Assembly (NCBI GenBank): GCA_934489735.1
Contig: CAKSSR010000018.1
Coordinates: 1 to 38,440, forward strand
Direction of reading: 5' to 3'
Origin: an uncultured Eubacteriales bacterium
Lineage (GTDB): Bacteria; Bacillota; Clostridia; Oscillospirales; Acutalibacteraceae
DNA: 38,440 nucleotides
Each line of letters starts with the position of its first letter. Within the stretch, counting starts at the first letter, position 1. The notes under the pieces are model-generated. The model was not told where the DNA came from and did no database searches. It saw nothing but the letters and a program-made list of their open reading frames with translations. Position numbers and translations under genes: made by a program. This document shows positions 7,566 to 16,248 of this stretch, one piece after another.

Positions 7566-7847
7566 ACGCATGTCTAATATATAAATTATATACATATGTA
7601 TAGATTCCGTCAATATATTTTTTAGTAATTGTACACATTAATAGTTTTGCAAAGTCAAATAAATTAAAATATACAATTAGATTGACAAGTTATATCATTA
7701 TTCTATTTTTTTCTGTATACTAAAACAAAAATAACAAAATAAAGTCAACTTTTGAAGGCTGACTTTAAGAAAGTTAAAGAAATATTTAAATTTCATTGAC
7801 GGAGGCAAGACAAATCATTATAATTATTACAAAGGTGGTGAAAGAAA
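7566..7847. other. Divergent intergenic region between the giant gene and the HipA-like gene
   Basis: No gene is seen. The stretch contains the palindrome at 7589-7602, a TTGACA at 7682-7687 with a weak TATTTT 16 bp on (possible plus-strand promoter for the HipA-like gene), and a hairpin AAAGTCA/TGACTTT at 7741-7766. On the minus strand that hairpin is followed by a T-rich stretch, so it could also be an old terminator. The HipA-like gene has an AAAGGTGGTG SD at about 7831-7840. Confidence 0.45.
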
Positions 7848-9029
7848 ATGTCAGCAAGTAACGACATAGAAGGAGAAAGGCAAGATATTTTAGCAAATTG
7901 TTATAGTCTTCGAATATATGATAACGAACTTTTAACTTTTGCTTTATATTACGAAGGTCTTGCTGGGCTACAGTCAAAGATTTTATCAATCAATAATGAA
8001 TTAACTTATTTATTTCCAATAGACTTGGAGACAGACGGAAGCAACATTGTAGCATGGTTAAAGAACCGAGTGATTCCCAAAAACCGTACATTTGCTGACG
8101 AAATACTAAAGACTTTTGGGCTTAGCCACAACGATACCAAAGGCATCATTGATATATGCAAAGAGCTGTCGTTAAATGATAGCTACTGGGTAGTTCCAAT
8201 CGATTTTGACGGAAAGTTTAAGCAATTTAATCTGTACGAGAACGATTTCTCTGAAATTTTATCATCGGTAGCATATACAGGCATTGAAAGTAAAGATAAA
8301 GCTTTTTCTATATCTCCAGAACTGACTACCAACGGTGCACTCCCAAAGGCGTGGAGGAATATAAAAGGTGAAGGAATTTATCTTTACAAAGGCGGAAGCT
8401 CAGGTGGCGCTAATACCGGCAAAGAACCATATAGCGAATACTATGCATATCAAATAGCTAAAGCAATGGAATTAGATGCAGTGGAGTATGATCTTGAAAG
8501 ATGGAAAGGAATCTTAGCGTCCAAGTGTAGATTGTTTACCAATATTGACACTTCATTTGTCCCGGCATCAAAAATAATTAAAAAAGGTGGACTAAAGACA
8601 TGCCTTGACTATTACAACGATACAATTTCTAAAGAGGCTGGTGAAGAATTTAAGAGCATGCTAGTATTTGATGCGGTAATTTATAACGAAGATCGACATT
8701 ATAATAACTTTGGTTTGCTTAGGGACAATAAAACTGGTAGAATTATGAGGCCTGCACCGATTTTTGACAATGGTATTTCGCTCTTTAGCAATGCAATGCC
8801 AAATGACTTCAAAAACCTTGAAGAGATTGCTAAAACAAAAGGGAATCCTTACGACATCCCATACAAAATGATATGTAAAGAAGTAATCGGCAGCACCCAG
8901 AGAAAGCAATTGATGAAATTATTGAATTTTACATTCAGCCTTCATCCAACGATAAACTTACCTCAGGAAAGGTTAAAAGCTATTGAGACTCAAATTAAGC
9001 GACGTGTAAACGAATTGCTAAATTTATAA
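7848..9029 (+). CDS. HipA-like serine/threonine kinase, stand-alone
   Basis: This is a 393-residue protein. The C-terminal half carries the HipA-like kinase signatures: a glycine-rich stretch with GGANTGKEPYSEYYAYQ (~185-205), the catalytic loop NEDRHYNNFG with Asp282, and the metal-binding FDNG with Asp307. The N-terminal half contains a WLKNRVIPKNR segment and ICKELSLNDSYWV. I recognise that arrangement from many clostridial HipA-domain proteins, but not its function. HipA of E. coli phosphorylates glutamyl-tRNA synthetase and is checked by HipB. No HipB-like helix-turn-helix gene adjoins this one, so either an antitoxin is encoded elsewhere or this is not a toxin-antitoxin kinase. The start is supported by the AAAGGTGGTG SD. 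Its own promoter and a terminator at 9062-9112 make it monocistronic. Confidence 0.8.
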   Translation: MSASNDIEGERQDILANCYSLRIYDNELLTFALYYEGLAGLQSKILSINNELTYLFPIDLETDGSNIVAWLKNRVIPKNRTFADEILKTFGLSHNDTKGIIDICKELSLNDSYWVVPIDFDGKFKQFNLYENDFSEILSSVAYTGIESKDKAFSISPELTTNGALPKAWRNIKGEGIYLYKGGSSGGANTGKEPYSEYYAYQIAKAMELDAVEYDLERWKGILASKCRLFTNIDTSFVPASKIIKKGGLKTCLDYYNDTISKEAGEEFKSMLVFDAVIYNEDRHYNNFGLLRDNKTGRIMRPAPIFDNGISLFSNAMPNDFKNLEEIAKTKGNPYDIPYKMICKEVIGSTQRKQLMKLLNFTFSLHPTINLPQERLKAIETQIKRRVNELLNL

Positions 9030-9061
9030 AAAAACTTAAGATCCATTAATAAATATAAAAC

Positions 9062-9112
9062 GAAAGGACACAGCTAAAATAGTCACTTTAGTCGTGTCCC
9101 TTTGCTTTTTTA
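9062..9112 (+). terminator. Terminator of the HipA-like gene
   Basis: AAAGGACAC at about 9063-9071 pairs with GTGTCC(C)TTT near 9094-9103 with one bulge, with an inner CTAAA/TTTAG stem, followed by TTTTTT. It lies between convergent genes. Confidence 0.8.
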
Positions 9113-9151
9113 ATGATATTCAGTCGTAAATTGATATTCTTATTAAAAACT

Positions 9152-10252
9152 TTATCTTTTTTCACTATATTCATTTATAAAACGAATTCTAGTACTAATT
9201 GGTATAGGCTTAAAGAATTTAGCATAACCTGAAGTATCCCCACTTGATTCATTCTTTATAATTTCTAACGCAGCCAGACATCTTTCTTTACCTATTCTTT
9301 TAACGGCATATTCGTCCGCAAAAAGCTCAGCCTTTTCTTTTAAATTAAATCCAAATGCAGACCAATACAATAGAAAAGTCAAAATAGGTAAAACTATAAG
9401 ATGCTTAAAGCCAAGTTTAAAAATGACATAGGGTCCCACTGTAAGATAGATTATAAAAAACATAGCAATACTTATAATAAATGCAATTCGTCTCTTATCA
9501 TTTATATGTCCTAGTTCATGACTAATTACATAGTCCTTTAAAGAAGTCGAACTAGAATTGAAAACCTCATCACTAACTAAGATAGTTTTAGAAAAAGGAA
9601 ATGACATCCCATAATGTTTTATGAAAGTTAATGGTTTCTTTCTATAAGGATAAATTACCTTTAAATTACAGCCATCAATATTGCCCACTTTGATACTCAG
9701 TGAATATGAAATTATTTTATTTCTGAACATAACGATAACAAATATAATACATAAGGCTAAACTAAAATAGAAGTTGCCTGTTGAAAGTCCTAAGCCTAAA
9801 AGAAAAGCAATCGTAATTAGTGGAATTGCCATCAATAGGTCCAGTATTCTGTGTACAGGCTTTACCGGTTCGTTTTCCCATGCAAATTTGCAAACTCTGT
9901 CTTTATTAAACAAAATCAACTTCAAACCAGAGAAAAAACTCATAATTTGACTTGGTTCAGACGAGAATAAAGAAAAATATAAGCGTTTAAAAAAGTTTAC
10001 ATTCTCTACGTATTTGTTATCGCAATAGGCCTCATTAGTATAGGTTTCATTATCCTTAACGAAAACAGGGAATTTAATTAAAAAAAGCGTTGAGAATAAG
10101 AATATAGACAAAATAAAGATGGGAAACGTTAAGTAAGGCAAAACTCTTAGAGTATCTATCGTCAGAAAGAAATATGTAATAAAAAGAGTAAATCCAGATA
10201 GACACATCACAAGGTTAGCTGAAGAAAAGGCTTTTGTTTTTTCACTATTCAT
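9152..10252 (-). CDS. Membrane-bound M48-type zinc metallopeptidase
   Basis: This 366-residue protein has a zinc site HELGH at 245-249, preceded by the DYVIS helix, and a likely third ligand Glu309 in ELFADEYAV; both fit family M48 (HtpX/Ste24-like). Hydrophobic segments lie near residues 10-30, 38-58, 135-180, 255-270 and 275-300, so it should be a multi-spanning membrane protein. The usual M48 role is cleavage of membrane or surface proteins; no substrate can be named. The SD GGAGGG lies close (about 4 nt) to the ATG. The gene begins only ~25 bp after the terminator of tRNA-Leu, leaving little room for its own promoter. It may depend on terminator read-through or on a weak promoter within the terminator (TTGAAG, 17 bp, ATTAAT). 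Confidence 0.85.
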   Translation of the reverse strand: MNSEKTKAFSSANLVMCLSGFTLFITYFFLTIDTLRVLPYLTFPIFILSIFLFSTLFLIKFPVFVKDNETYTNEAYCDNKYVENVNFFKRLYFSLFSSEPSQIMSFFSGLKLILFNKDRVCKFAWENEPVKPVHRILDLLMAIPLITIAFLLGLGLSTGNFYFSLALCIIFVIVMFRNKIISYSLSIKVGNIDGCNLKVIYPYRKKPLTFIKHYGMSFPFSKTILVSDEVFNSSSTSLKDYVISHELGHINDKRRIAFIISIAMFFIIYLTVGPYVIFKLGFKHLIVLPILTFLLYWSAFGFNLKEKAELFADEYAVKRIGKERCLAALEIIKNESSGDTSGYAKFFKPIPISTRIRFINEYSEKR

Positions 10253-10274
10253 ATACCCTCCATGTAAATATTAA

Positions 10275-10323
10275 TTAAAAAGCAAGTCCGATCTTCAAAA
10301 GTTCAAAGTTCGGACTTGCTTTA
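10275..10323 (-). terminator. Terminator of tRNA-Leu
   Basis: Minus strand: AAAGCAAGTCCGA pairs with TCGGACTTGCTTT over 13 bp, followed by TTTTTAATTAAT. It is a strong, classical terminator directly after the tRNA. Confidence 0.9.
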
Positions 10324-10325
10324 CT

Positions 10326-10409
10326 TGGTGCGAGTGACGGGACTTGAACCCGTACGTCAAAGACACACGCCCCTCAAACGTGCCTGTCTGCCTGTTCCAG
10401 CACACTCGC
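10326..10409 (-). tRNA. tRNA-Leu (anticodon GAG), CCA encoded
   Basis: Acceptor arms GCGAGTG and CACTCGC pair over 7 bp. The anticodon stem CACGT/GCGTG encloses loop TTGAGGG, so the anticodon is GAG (reads CUC/CUU). A long variable arm (TGTC-TTT-GACG) marks it as a class II tRNA, as expected for Leu. The T arm holds GGGTTCAAGTCCC. The 3' end is ACCA with CCA in the gene. The promoter is at 10424-10452. Confidence 0.95.
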
Positions 10410-10423
10410 AAATGCATGTTTAT

Positions 10424-10452
10424 ATGTTATCACTTATTCTTTTATATGTCAA
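10424..10452 (-). promoter_or_regulatory. Promoter of tRNA-Leu
   Basis: Minus strand TTGACA (10452-10447), 17-bp spacer, TAACAT (10429-10424), ending 14 bp before the tRNA 5' end. Confidence 0.7.
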
Positions 10453-10531
10453 GAGAATTTATCATTTTCTTAATTTTCGACATTTTATCAAATACATTGC
10501 AAATTAAAATGATTAATTTTACTATAAAATT

Positions 10532-10559
10532 AGTGAGTTTCAGATTACCAAAACTCACT
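10532..10559 (-). terminator. Terminator overlapping the murG stop codon
   Basis: Minus strand AGTGAGTTT (10559-10551) pairs with AAACTCACT (10540-10532), followed by AATTTTAT. The murG TGA (10555-10557) sits inside the first arm. This ends the PBP-mraY-ftsW-murG operon. Confidence 0.7.
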
Positions 10560-11670
10560 TTTTTCTTGTATCTTTTATTAAATTATATATTATTTTGTCG
10601 GTATCTCTTATAGCCAACCTTTTTGCATTTTCCTCATACTTAGCAATTGTCTCTTTATTCTTAAGCATTTCATAAACTGTCTTAATCAATTTCTCTCCTG
10701 TTAAGTCTTTTTCTTCTATGATGCATGCGGCATTCTTATTAACCAATGCCATTGCGTTATGATATTGGTGATTTTCTGCAACATTTGGCGATGGTATCAA
10801 TATAGAGGCCTTACCTGCCGATTCCATTTCGCTTATCGTGATAGCCCCCGCCCTACATATTACTAAGTCAGCTGCTGCAATGCACGTTGGCATATTATAT
10901 ATATATTCTCTCAAATCCAATTGAGGATTACTTTTTACATCAATTCCTTTCTCATACAATGCCGGGATAAACCATCTTCCATACTTACCATATGCATGAA
11001 TGTGCTGGAATTCTGCTTTCTTAGACGTATGAGCAATCAATTCAATTATTGCTTCATTTACTTTCCTTGCTCCTAAACTGCCGCCAAATGATAGTATCAC
11101 TGGTCTACTATCCAGCTTAAGGGCAGCCCTTGCTTTACTTTTACTTGATGCGACATCCGATCTTACTGGATTACCTGTCAAGACTGTAATTGCTTTCTTA
11201 CTTATATTTTTCTTAGCGTCCTCAACTCCTAGCATAACAGCTTGAACTTTCTTAGCCAGCATTTTAGTTGTCATTCCTGGGTATGCATTTTGCTCTAAAA
11301 TTATCGATGGCACTTTAAGTTTTATCGCCTCTCTCACCACCGGTCCGCTGACATACCCTCCAGTTCCTATACATATGTCTGGATCAAATTCCTTTATTAT
11401 CTCCCTCGCCTTTATAGATGATATTATAGCTCTTTTAATCGTAATCAAATTCTTCTTAATGGCTTCCAATGATAACTTCCTGCTAAATCCTGATATCACT
11501 ATCCCTTTAAATTTATATCCCGCCTTCTTTATTAACGTCTCTTCCATTCCGCCGATATTCCCTACGAATAAGATTTCAGAGTCTGGCTCATTCTTTTGTA
11601 CTATTTTTGCTATCGCTATAGCCGGATTTATATGTCCAGCTGTCCCTCCGCCTGCAAGTAGCACCTTCAT
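10555..11670 (-). CDS. murG: UDP-GlcNAc:lipid-pyrophosphoryl-MurNAc-pentapeptide GlcNAc transferase MurG
   Basis: This 371-residue GT28/GT-B glycosyltransferase makes lipid II from lipid I at the inner face of the membrane. The N-terminal GGGTAGHINPA loop (residues 7-17) and GTGGYVSGP (~105) are the acceptor-side glycine-rich motifs. The C-terminal domain has SFGGSLGARKVN and the UDP-GlcNAc-binding ICRAGAITISEMESAGK. The length is normal. The SD AAGGGGGAA lies 6-7 nt before the ATG. It is the last gene of the operon, 34 bp after ftsW, and its stop lies within the terminator. Confidence 0.97.
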   Translation of the reverse strand: MKVLLAGGGTAGHINPAIAIAKIVQKNEPDSEILFVGNIGGMEETLIKKAGYKFKGIVISGFSRKLSLEAIKKNLITIKRAIISSIKAREIIKEFDPDICIGTGGYVSGPVVREAIKLKVPSIILEQNAYPGMTTKMLAKKVQAVMLGVEDAKKNISKKAITVLTGNPVRSDVASSKSKARAALKLDSRPVILSFGGSLGARKVNEAIIELIAHTSKKAEFQHIHAYGKYGRWFIPALYEKGIDVKSNPQLDLREYIYNMPTCIAAADLVICRAGAITISEMESAGKASILIPSPNVAENHQYHNAMALVNKNAACIIEEKDLTGEKLIKTVYEMLKNKETIAKYEENAKRLAIRDTDKIIYNLIKDTRKK

Positions 11671-11704
11671 CTCTAATTCCCCCTTAATTATTATAAAAAT
11701 TTTA

Positions 11705-12907
11705 TCAAGTTTTTTCTAGATTTGCAGTACGTGATATTGACAGAACCACCCCAACTTGAGCAAGTAGCATAAGTAATGATGTCCCCCCGTAACTAAAGAA
11801 TGGCAAACTTATGCCTGTATTTGGTATTGTATTAGTTACTACTGCTATATTCAATATAACTTGTATTCCTATTTGAGCCGTTAGTCCTATCCCTAAGAGC
11901 GCTCCAAATTTATCCTTAGCCCTCATTGAAACAACTATCCCTCGCCATATCAGCATAGCAAATAAAACTAAAATAACCATTGCTCCTATAAATCCTAACT
12001 CTTCACATACCACTGAAAAGATAAAGTCATTGTGAGGTTCAGGTAAAAACAGATACTTCTGTCTTGAATTCCCCAAGCCAAGTCCTAAAAGTCCGCCTGA
12101 ACCTATTGCAAATAAGCCTTGCTTTGTCTGCCAAGTGTCTACCCCTGACGTAGCAGAGAAAGGGTCAAGCCAGCCCATTATTCTGTCATTGGCATACGTT
12201 AGTTTATTAGTAAATAAAACTATATATAATAACCCTGCAGCCACTACCCCGAATAGTATTCCAAACCATCTGAGCTTAGTTCCTCCTATAAATAACATGC
12301 CAAGAGAAAGCAAAACTATCAAAACTGTGCAAGAAATGTGAGGTTCTAGTGCCAAAAGCAATAGGGTTGGTGCCACTATGATGACATATGGTAACACTCC
12401 GTATCTAAAAGTATTCATTCTATTAAAATTTCCTGAAATCAAGTGAGCAAATGATAAAACGATTGCAAACTTCGTAACTTCTGATGCCTGAAAGCTAAAT
12501 GATCCAAACTGAACCCATCTATGAACGTGATTTATAGGTGGCATAAGCAAGACCAATATCAACAATACAAATGATATTATAAGAAATATAAAAGCAAACT
12601 TATGCAAGTAATGATAATCAAAATAAGAGATAGCCAGCATAGCTATAACTCCTATTGTTGCAAACAGTGCCTGATTCTTAATAAAGCAGTGGCTGTCATG
12701 ATGGAAGTAATATGCATTAGGATAGCTAGCCGAGAACATCATAACAAGGCCAATTACTAACAAAGTCAAAGTAATGAATAACAATGGAAGATCCAGACCT
12801 GAGCGGATTGAAAAAGTCTTTAATTTTTTAATAGCTGTCTTAGGTTTTTCATCCGTAGTCTTTCTATATCCTTTTCTTATATGAGTTTTTTTCTTCCCAA
12901 TATACAA
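11705..12907 (-). CDS. ftsW: FtsW/SpoVE-type SEDS lipid II polymerase
   Basis: This is a SEDS-family membrane protein of about 400 residues with about ten hydrophobic segments. Signatures are RWVQFGSFSFQASEVTKFA in the middle and GISLPFFSYGGTSLLM near the C-terminus. It polymerises lipid II into glycan strands at the septum together with a class B PBP, here the upstream 740-residue PBP. I choose a TTG start at 12907 because AAAGGGAG lies 9 nt upstream. A longer frame starting at TTG 12952 overlaps the end of mraY and has no SD of its own. The ~30 residues before the first membrane segment are highly basic. Between FtsW, the sporulation paralogue SpoVE and RodA, cluster position favours FtsW/SpoVE. 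Confidence 0.92.
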   Translation of the reverse strand: MYIGKKKTHIRKGYRKTTDEKPKTAIKKLKTFSIRSGLDLPLLFITLTLLVIGLVMMFSASYPNAYYFHHDSHCFIKNQALFATIGVIAMLAISYFDYHYLHKFAFIFLIISFVLLILVLLMPPINHVHRWVQFGSFSFQASEVTKFAIVLSFAHLISGNFNRMNTFRYGVLPYVIIVAPTLLLLALEPHISCTVLIVLLSLGMLFIGGTKLRWFGILFGVVAAGLLYIVLFTNKLTYANDRIMGWLDPFSATSGVDTWQTKQGLFAIGSGGLLGLGLGNSRQKYLFLPEPHNDFIFSVVCEELGFIGAMVILVLFAMLIWRGIVVSMRAKDKFGALLGIGLTAQIGIQVILNIAVVTNTIPNTGISLPFFSYGGTSLLMLLAQVGVVLSISRTANLEKT

Positions 12908-12935
12908 TATTAAAGTCTCCCTTTCTAAAATATTA

Positions 12936-13970
12936 TCAGGTGGCAAAGACAAGCATAAAAGATATCACTCCACCTATAAGTGATGCTATACTGAACCAAA
13001 AGCAAAGTGACGACTCACTCATTCCCATTAATTCAAAGTGATGATGAATTGGGCTCATCTTAAACAAGCGCTTACCTTTTGTAATCTTAAAGTAAACCAC
13101 TTGTAAAATAACTGATGCCATTTCAACTATATAAACAATTCCGATAGGTATCAGTAATATTGGCATATCCAAACCAAACAATATTGCGCAGATCATACCT
13201 CCCAAGAACAATGATCCAGTGTCTCCCATAAATACCTTTGCCGGATTAAAGTTCCAGAGTAAAAATCCTAAACATCCGCCAGCCAAAGCTGAAGAAATTA
13301 TACTAAATCCATGCATTGATAGTATTCCGGATATAACCATCAGTGATATTGCGGTGAAAAACACTGACGAAGCGCATATCCCGTCTATTCCGTCCGTCAA
13401 ATTTACTGCATTTACCATGCCAACTATAAGTAAAGCTGAGATTATGAAATAGAATATCCCTAAATCGATGCTGCCTACAAAAGGTATTACGACAGATGTT
13501 ATAAACTTGCTATTCATTGATACTTTTGCCATGTATATGCTACATAAATATCCTATTGCTATTATAAATTGCAATATAAGTTTTTGGATTGCAGTAAGTC
13601 CTAGGTTATGTTTCTTAGTTACTTTTATATAATCGTCTAAAAATCCTACCATGCCGAATAAAAATGCCATAGACATTCCTGCTACAATCTTTACAGATAT
13701 CAATTGAGTCTCTCTAACATTTATCCCTAAGTTGCCCGATATCACATAATACAATGGCACGCATATCATAACTGAAACCAATATGCCCAATATAAACATA
13801 ATTCCGCCCATTGTTGGAGTGCCCTCTTTACTTTTATGCCAAGATGGTCCTTCTTCTCTAATAGTTTGACCATATTTTAACCTTTTTAGTACTGGTATAA
13901 GCCATTTCCCTAAAACTGCGGTTATACTAAATGAAATTATAGCTGCTGCTATCGTCCATATTCCGAACAT
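12936..13970 (-). CDS. mraY: Phospho-MurNAc-pentapeptide transferase MraY
   Basis: This 344-residue polytopic membrane enzyme transfers phospho-MurNAc-pentapeptide to undecaprenyl phosphate, giving lipid I. Motifs in order are REEGPSWHKSKEGTPTMGG (~39-56), DDYIKV, NAVNLTDGIDGI, FMGDTGSLFLGG and SPIHHHFELMG near the C-terminus. These hold the conserved aspartates and the HHH loop of the active site. GGAAGGA lies about 15 nt before the ATG, a rather long spacing. Directly upstream is the PBP gene; murF and murE, which often flank mraY, are absent here. Confidence 0.97.
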   Translation of the reverse strand: MFGIWTIAAAIISFSITAVLGKWLIPVLKRLKYGQTIREEGPSWHKSKEGTPTMGGIMFILGILVSVMICVPLYYVISGNLGINVRETQLISVKIVAGMSMAFLFGMVGFLDDYIKVTKKHNLGLTAIQKLILQFIIAIGYLCSIYMAKVSMNSKFITSVVIPFVGSIDLGIFYFIISALLIVGMVNAVNLTDGIDGICASSVFFTAISLMVISGILSMHGFSIISSALAGGCLGFLLWNFNPAKVFMGDTGSLFLGGMICAILFGLDMPILLIPIGIVYIVEMASVILQVVYFKITKGKRLFKMSPIHHHFELMGMSESSLCFWFSIASLIGGVISFMLVFAT

Positions 13971-14025
13971 AATTTATTAATCATTCCTTCCTACATATTA
14001 AACATATATTATTATTTCACATATT

Positions 14026-16248
14026 TCAAGTTACTTCATCCACTTGAATAAAGTCGACTACAACAATACTACCTGATGTTACTCTAGTTCCTTCTTTTAT
14101 GCTCTGTGATTTAGCAATTATGCCGTCCTGTCCTTCAGATGCTCCTCTAATTACGACATTTATATCTGAATCTCCCGCCAATTTGTTTACTTCTGATATC
14201 GAAAGCCCTACAAAATTCGGAACTATGACTGTTGAATTGGTACTGTCCTCATCAGTATATAGTACTACCGTGCCACCTTTTGGTACCATTTTTGACCCTT
14301 CTGGTATTTGTTTTATAACACTCTTACCATTTCCTTTGACTATAGCTCTAAGAGATAACCTTTGAGCTTCTTCTTTTGCTTTATATACTTCCATCCCGAT
14401 TAAATTTGGCATAGATACTTCTAAATTTTTTGCTTCCTCCTCTGTATATTTCTTTTCTATTCCTAGATAAGGCAATACTTCTTTCATTATATTTGCAAAT
14501 GCAGGACCTGCTACTGCTCCTCCGTAGTGGCTGTCACCCGTCGGCGTGTCAAAGTAAACTATTAGTGCCACTTGAGGATCGTCAGCAGGAGCAAAGCCAC
14601 AATATGATGAAATATAATCCATTCCTCCACTTCTGCTAAGTCCAACCTTTTCAGATGTTCCTGTCTTTCCAGCTATTCTATATCCAGCCACGTAGCCGTT
14701 TTTAGCTGTTCCAATTGTTGCATTCGTATGGAGAATAGCGCACACTCTTTTAGCCGTATTTTCAGATATAACCTTCCTCTTGACAACCGTATCAAATGAC
14801 TTAACTATATTTCCATTGTCGTCTATAATTCTATCAACTATATGCGGTTTAACCAGGTTCCCTCCATTAGCAACTGCGCAAACGGCTGTTAACATTTGTA
14901 TAGGAGTGATACTAAAATTCTGACCAAACGATGCCACTACTAAGTCCATCGGTGCCATACTGCCATCTTTGCTAAAGAATATGTCCTTGGCCTCTCCCGG
15001 GAGGTCTATTCCTGTTTTTTCGGCAAATCCAAAAGCTTTATAATATCTATAAAATTTCTCTGCCCCTAAGCTTTGCCCTAACATCATGAAGACTGGATTA
15101 CAAGAATTGCAAACACTTTGAACAAAAGTTTCACTTCCATGGCCACTTTTCTTCCAACATCTAACAAGTGGCGCTCCCGGATACGGATGAATTCCTCCCG
15201 AACACGTAAACATTGTATTCTCACTGACTATATTTTCTTCTATTGCCATGGACGACGTTATTATCTTCCAAACCGATCCCGGATAATAAGTATCACTTAC
15301 TGCTTTATTCCTCCATTGTTTCTCCCAAGCGATAGCTCTTTCTTTCGTTTTCTCTTCCGATGATAAAGCATCTATCCTTTGAGCTTCCTCTTGATCATAT
15401 ATTTTAAACGGTTCGTTCGGATCAAAGTCTCCCTTGACTGCGAGTCCTAAGATTTCCCCTGTTTTTACATTCATCATAACAGCGGCTGCTCTATTCTTAA
15501 CTTTGTTATCCAATATCCCTTGCTCTAAGTTCTTTTCCATAAAATGTTGAATCGACTCGTCTATAGATAGTATTAATGAACATCCATTCTTCGCTGGAAT
15601 CATCTGTTCATAGTCAAATGGCATATCTGTACCAAGTGCATTCTTAGCCGTGACTACTCTTCCTGCTTCACCTGTTAAATAATCATTATAATATTCTTCT
15701 AATCCAGCAAGTCCCTGACCATCTGTTCCTGTAAATCCTAATACCGATGCTAAGAAATTCTTATACAAATAATATCTCTTATGATCTTCTATTAGTCTGA
15801 TTCCACTTGAAATCTTATTATTTTTCTTAAATTCCACTATTTTGTCTTTAGTCTCACTGTCCACTTTTCTTTTTACTACCATATAATATGACTTCTTTTG
15901 GGCTTTTTCTAAAAGGTCTTCTTCATCCATATCGAGTATCTTTGATAGCCCACTTGCGACAACTTTTCTCTCACTATCGTCTTTTAGATATGCCGGCTCT
16001 AAAACTACTGTCCATACCGTAGCACTTTGCGCTAATGGTTTCATATTTCTGTCATATATAGTGCCCCTTTGCGCTGATATTTTCGTATCCTTTAGCTGTT
16101 GATCGATAGCCATTTTCTGCAATTTCGCTCCATCTATTATCTGAAGCTTAAATAATCTCACTGCAACTATAATAAATCCAGACATAAATAAAAAACATAG
16201 TACAAATAAAGTTCTCCTCCACATTCTAACCGTGGCACCTTTTGCCAT
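14026..16248 (-). CDS. Class B penicillin-binding protein with two PASTA domains (SpoVD/FtsI type)
   Basis: This 740-residue septal transpeptidase cross-links peptidoglycan outside the membrane. It has one N-terminal membrane anchor (~12-32), a PBP dimer domain with RGTIYDRN near 60, and a transpeptidase domain with SxxK (GSVWK, Ser325), SxN (SCN, 382-384) and KTG (528-530). Two PASTA domains follow (~610-670 and ~675-738), each with a PNxxG start. C-terminal PASTA repeats on a class B PBP fit SpoVD as well as the vegetative PBP, so I give no symbol. The N-terminus MAKGATVRMWRR resembles other clostridial members, which supports this start. Yet no good SD adjoins it: the strong AGAAAGGTGG lies upstream of a perfect hairpin (16257-16302). 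It is the first gene of the operon with mraY, ftsW and murG. Confidence 0.93.
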   Translation of the reverse strand: MAKGATVRMWRRTLFVLCFLFMSGFIIVAVRLFKLQIIDGAKLQKMAIDQQLKDTKISAQRGTIYDRNMKPLAQSATVWTVVLEPAYLKDDSERKVVASGLSKILDMDEEDLLEKAQKKSYYMVVKRKVDSETKDKIVEFKKNNKISSGIRLIEDHKRYYLYKNFLASVLGFTGTDGQGLAGLEEYYNDYLTGEAGRVVTAKNALGTDMPFDYEQMIPAKNGCSLILSIDESIQHFMEKNLEQGILDNKVKNRAAAVMMNVKTGEILGLAVKGDFDPNEPFKIYDQEEAQRIDALSSEEKTKERAIAWEKQWRNKAVSDTYYPGSVWKIITSSMAIEENIVSENTMFTCSGGIHPYPGAPLVRCWKKSGHGSETFVQSVCNSCNPVFMMLGQSLGAEKFYRYYKAFGFAEKTGIDLPGEAKDIFFSKDGSMAPMDLVVASFGQNFSITPIQMLTAVCAVANGGNLVKPHIVDRIIDDNGNIVKSFDTVVKRKVISENTAKRVCAILHTNATIGTAKNGYVAGYRIAGKTGTSEKVGLSRSGGMDYISSYCGFAPADDPQVALIVYFDTPTGDSHYGGAVAGPAFANIMKEVLPYLGIEKKYTEEEAKNLEVSMPNLIGMEVYKAKEEAQRLSLRAIVKGNGKSVIKQIPEGSKMVPKGGTVVLYTDEDSTNSTVIVPNFVGLSISEVNKLAGDSDINVVIRGASEGQDGIIAKSQSIKEGTRVTSGSIVVVDFIQVDEVT

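Noticed and set aside
7741..7766. Small hairpin as terminator of a minus-strand gene
   Set aside because: On the minus strand a T-rich stretch follows, but there is no credible minus-strand gene reading into it, so I list it only as part of the intergenic region.
10253..10410. tRNA-Leu as an integration site for the accessory region 2925-10252
   Set aside because: The accessory genes lie at the tRNA 3' end, but I find no second copy of the tRNA 3' end in the window and no integrase gene.
10316..10507. Short plus-strand frames over the tRNA
   Set aside because: They overlap the tRNA-Leu gene and its terminator; this is a known kind of spurious ORF.
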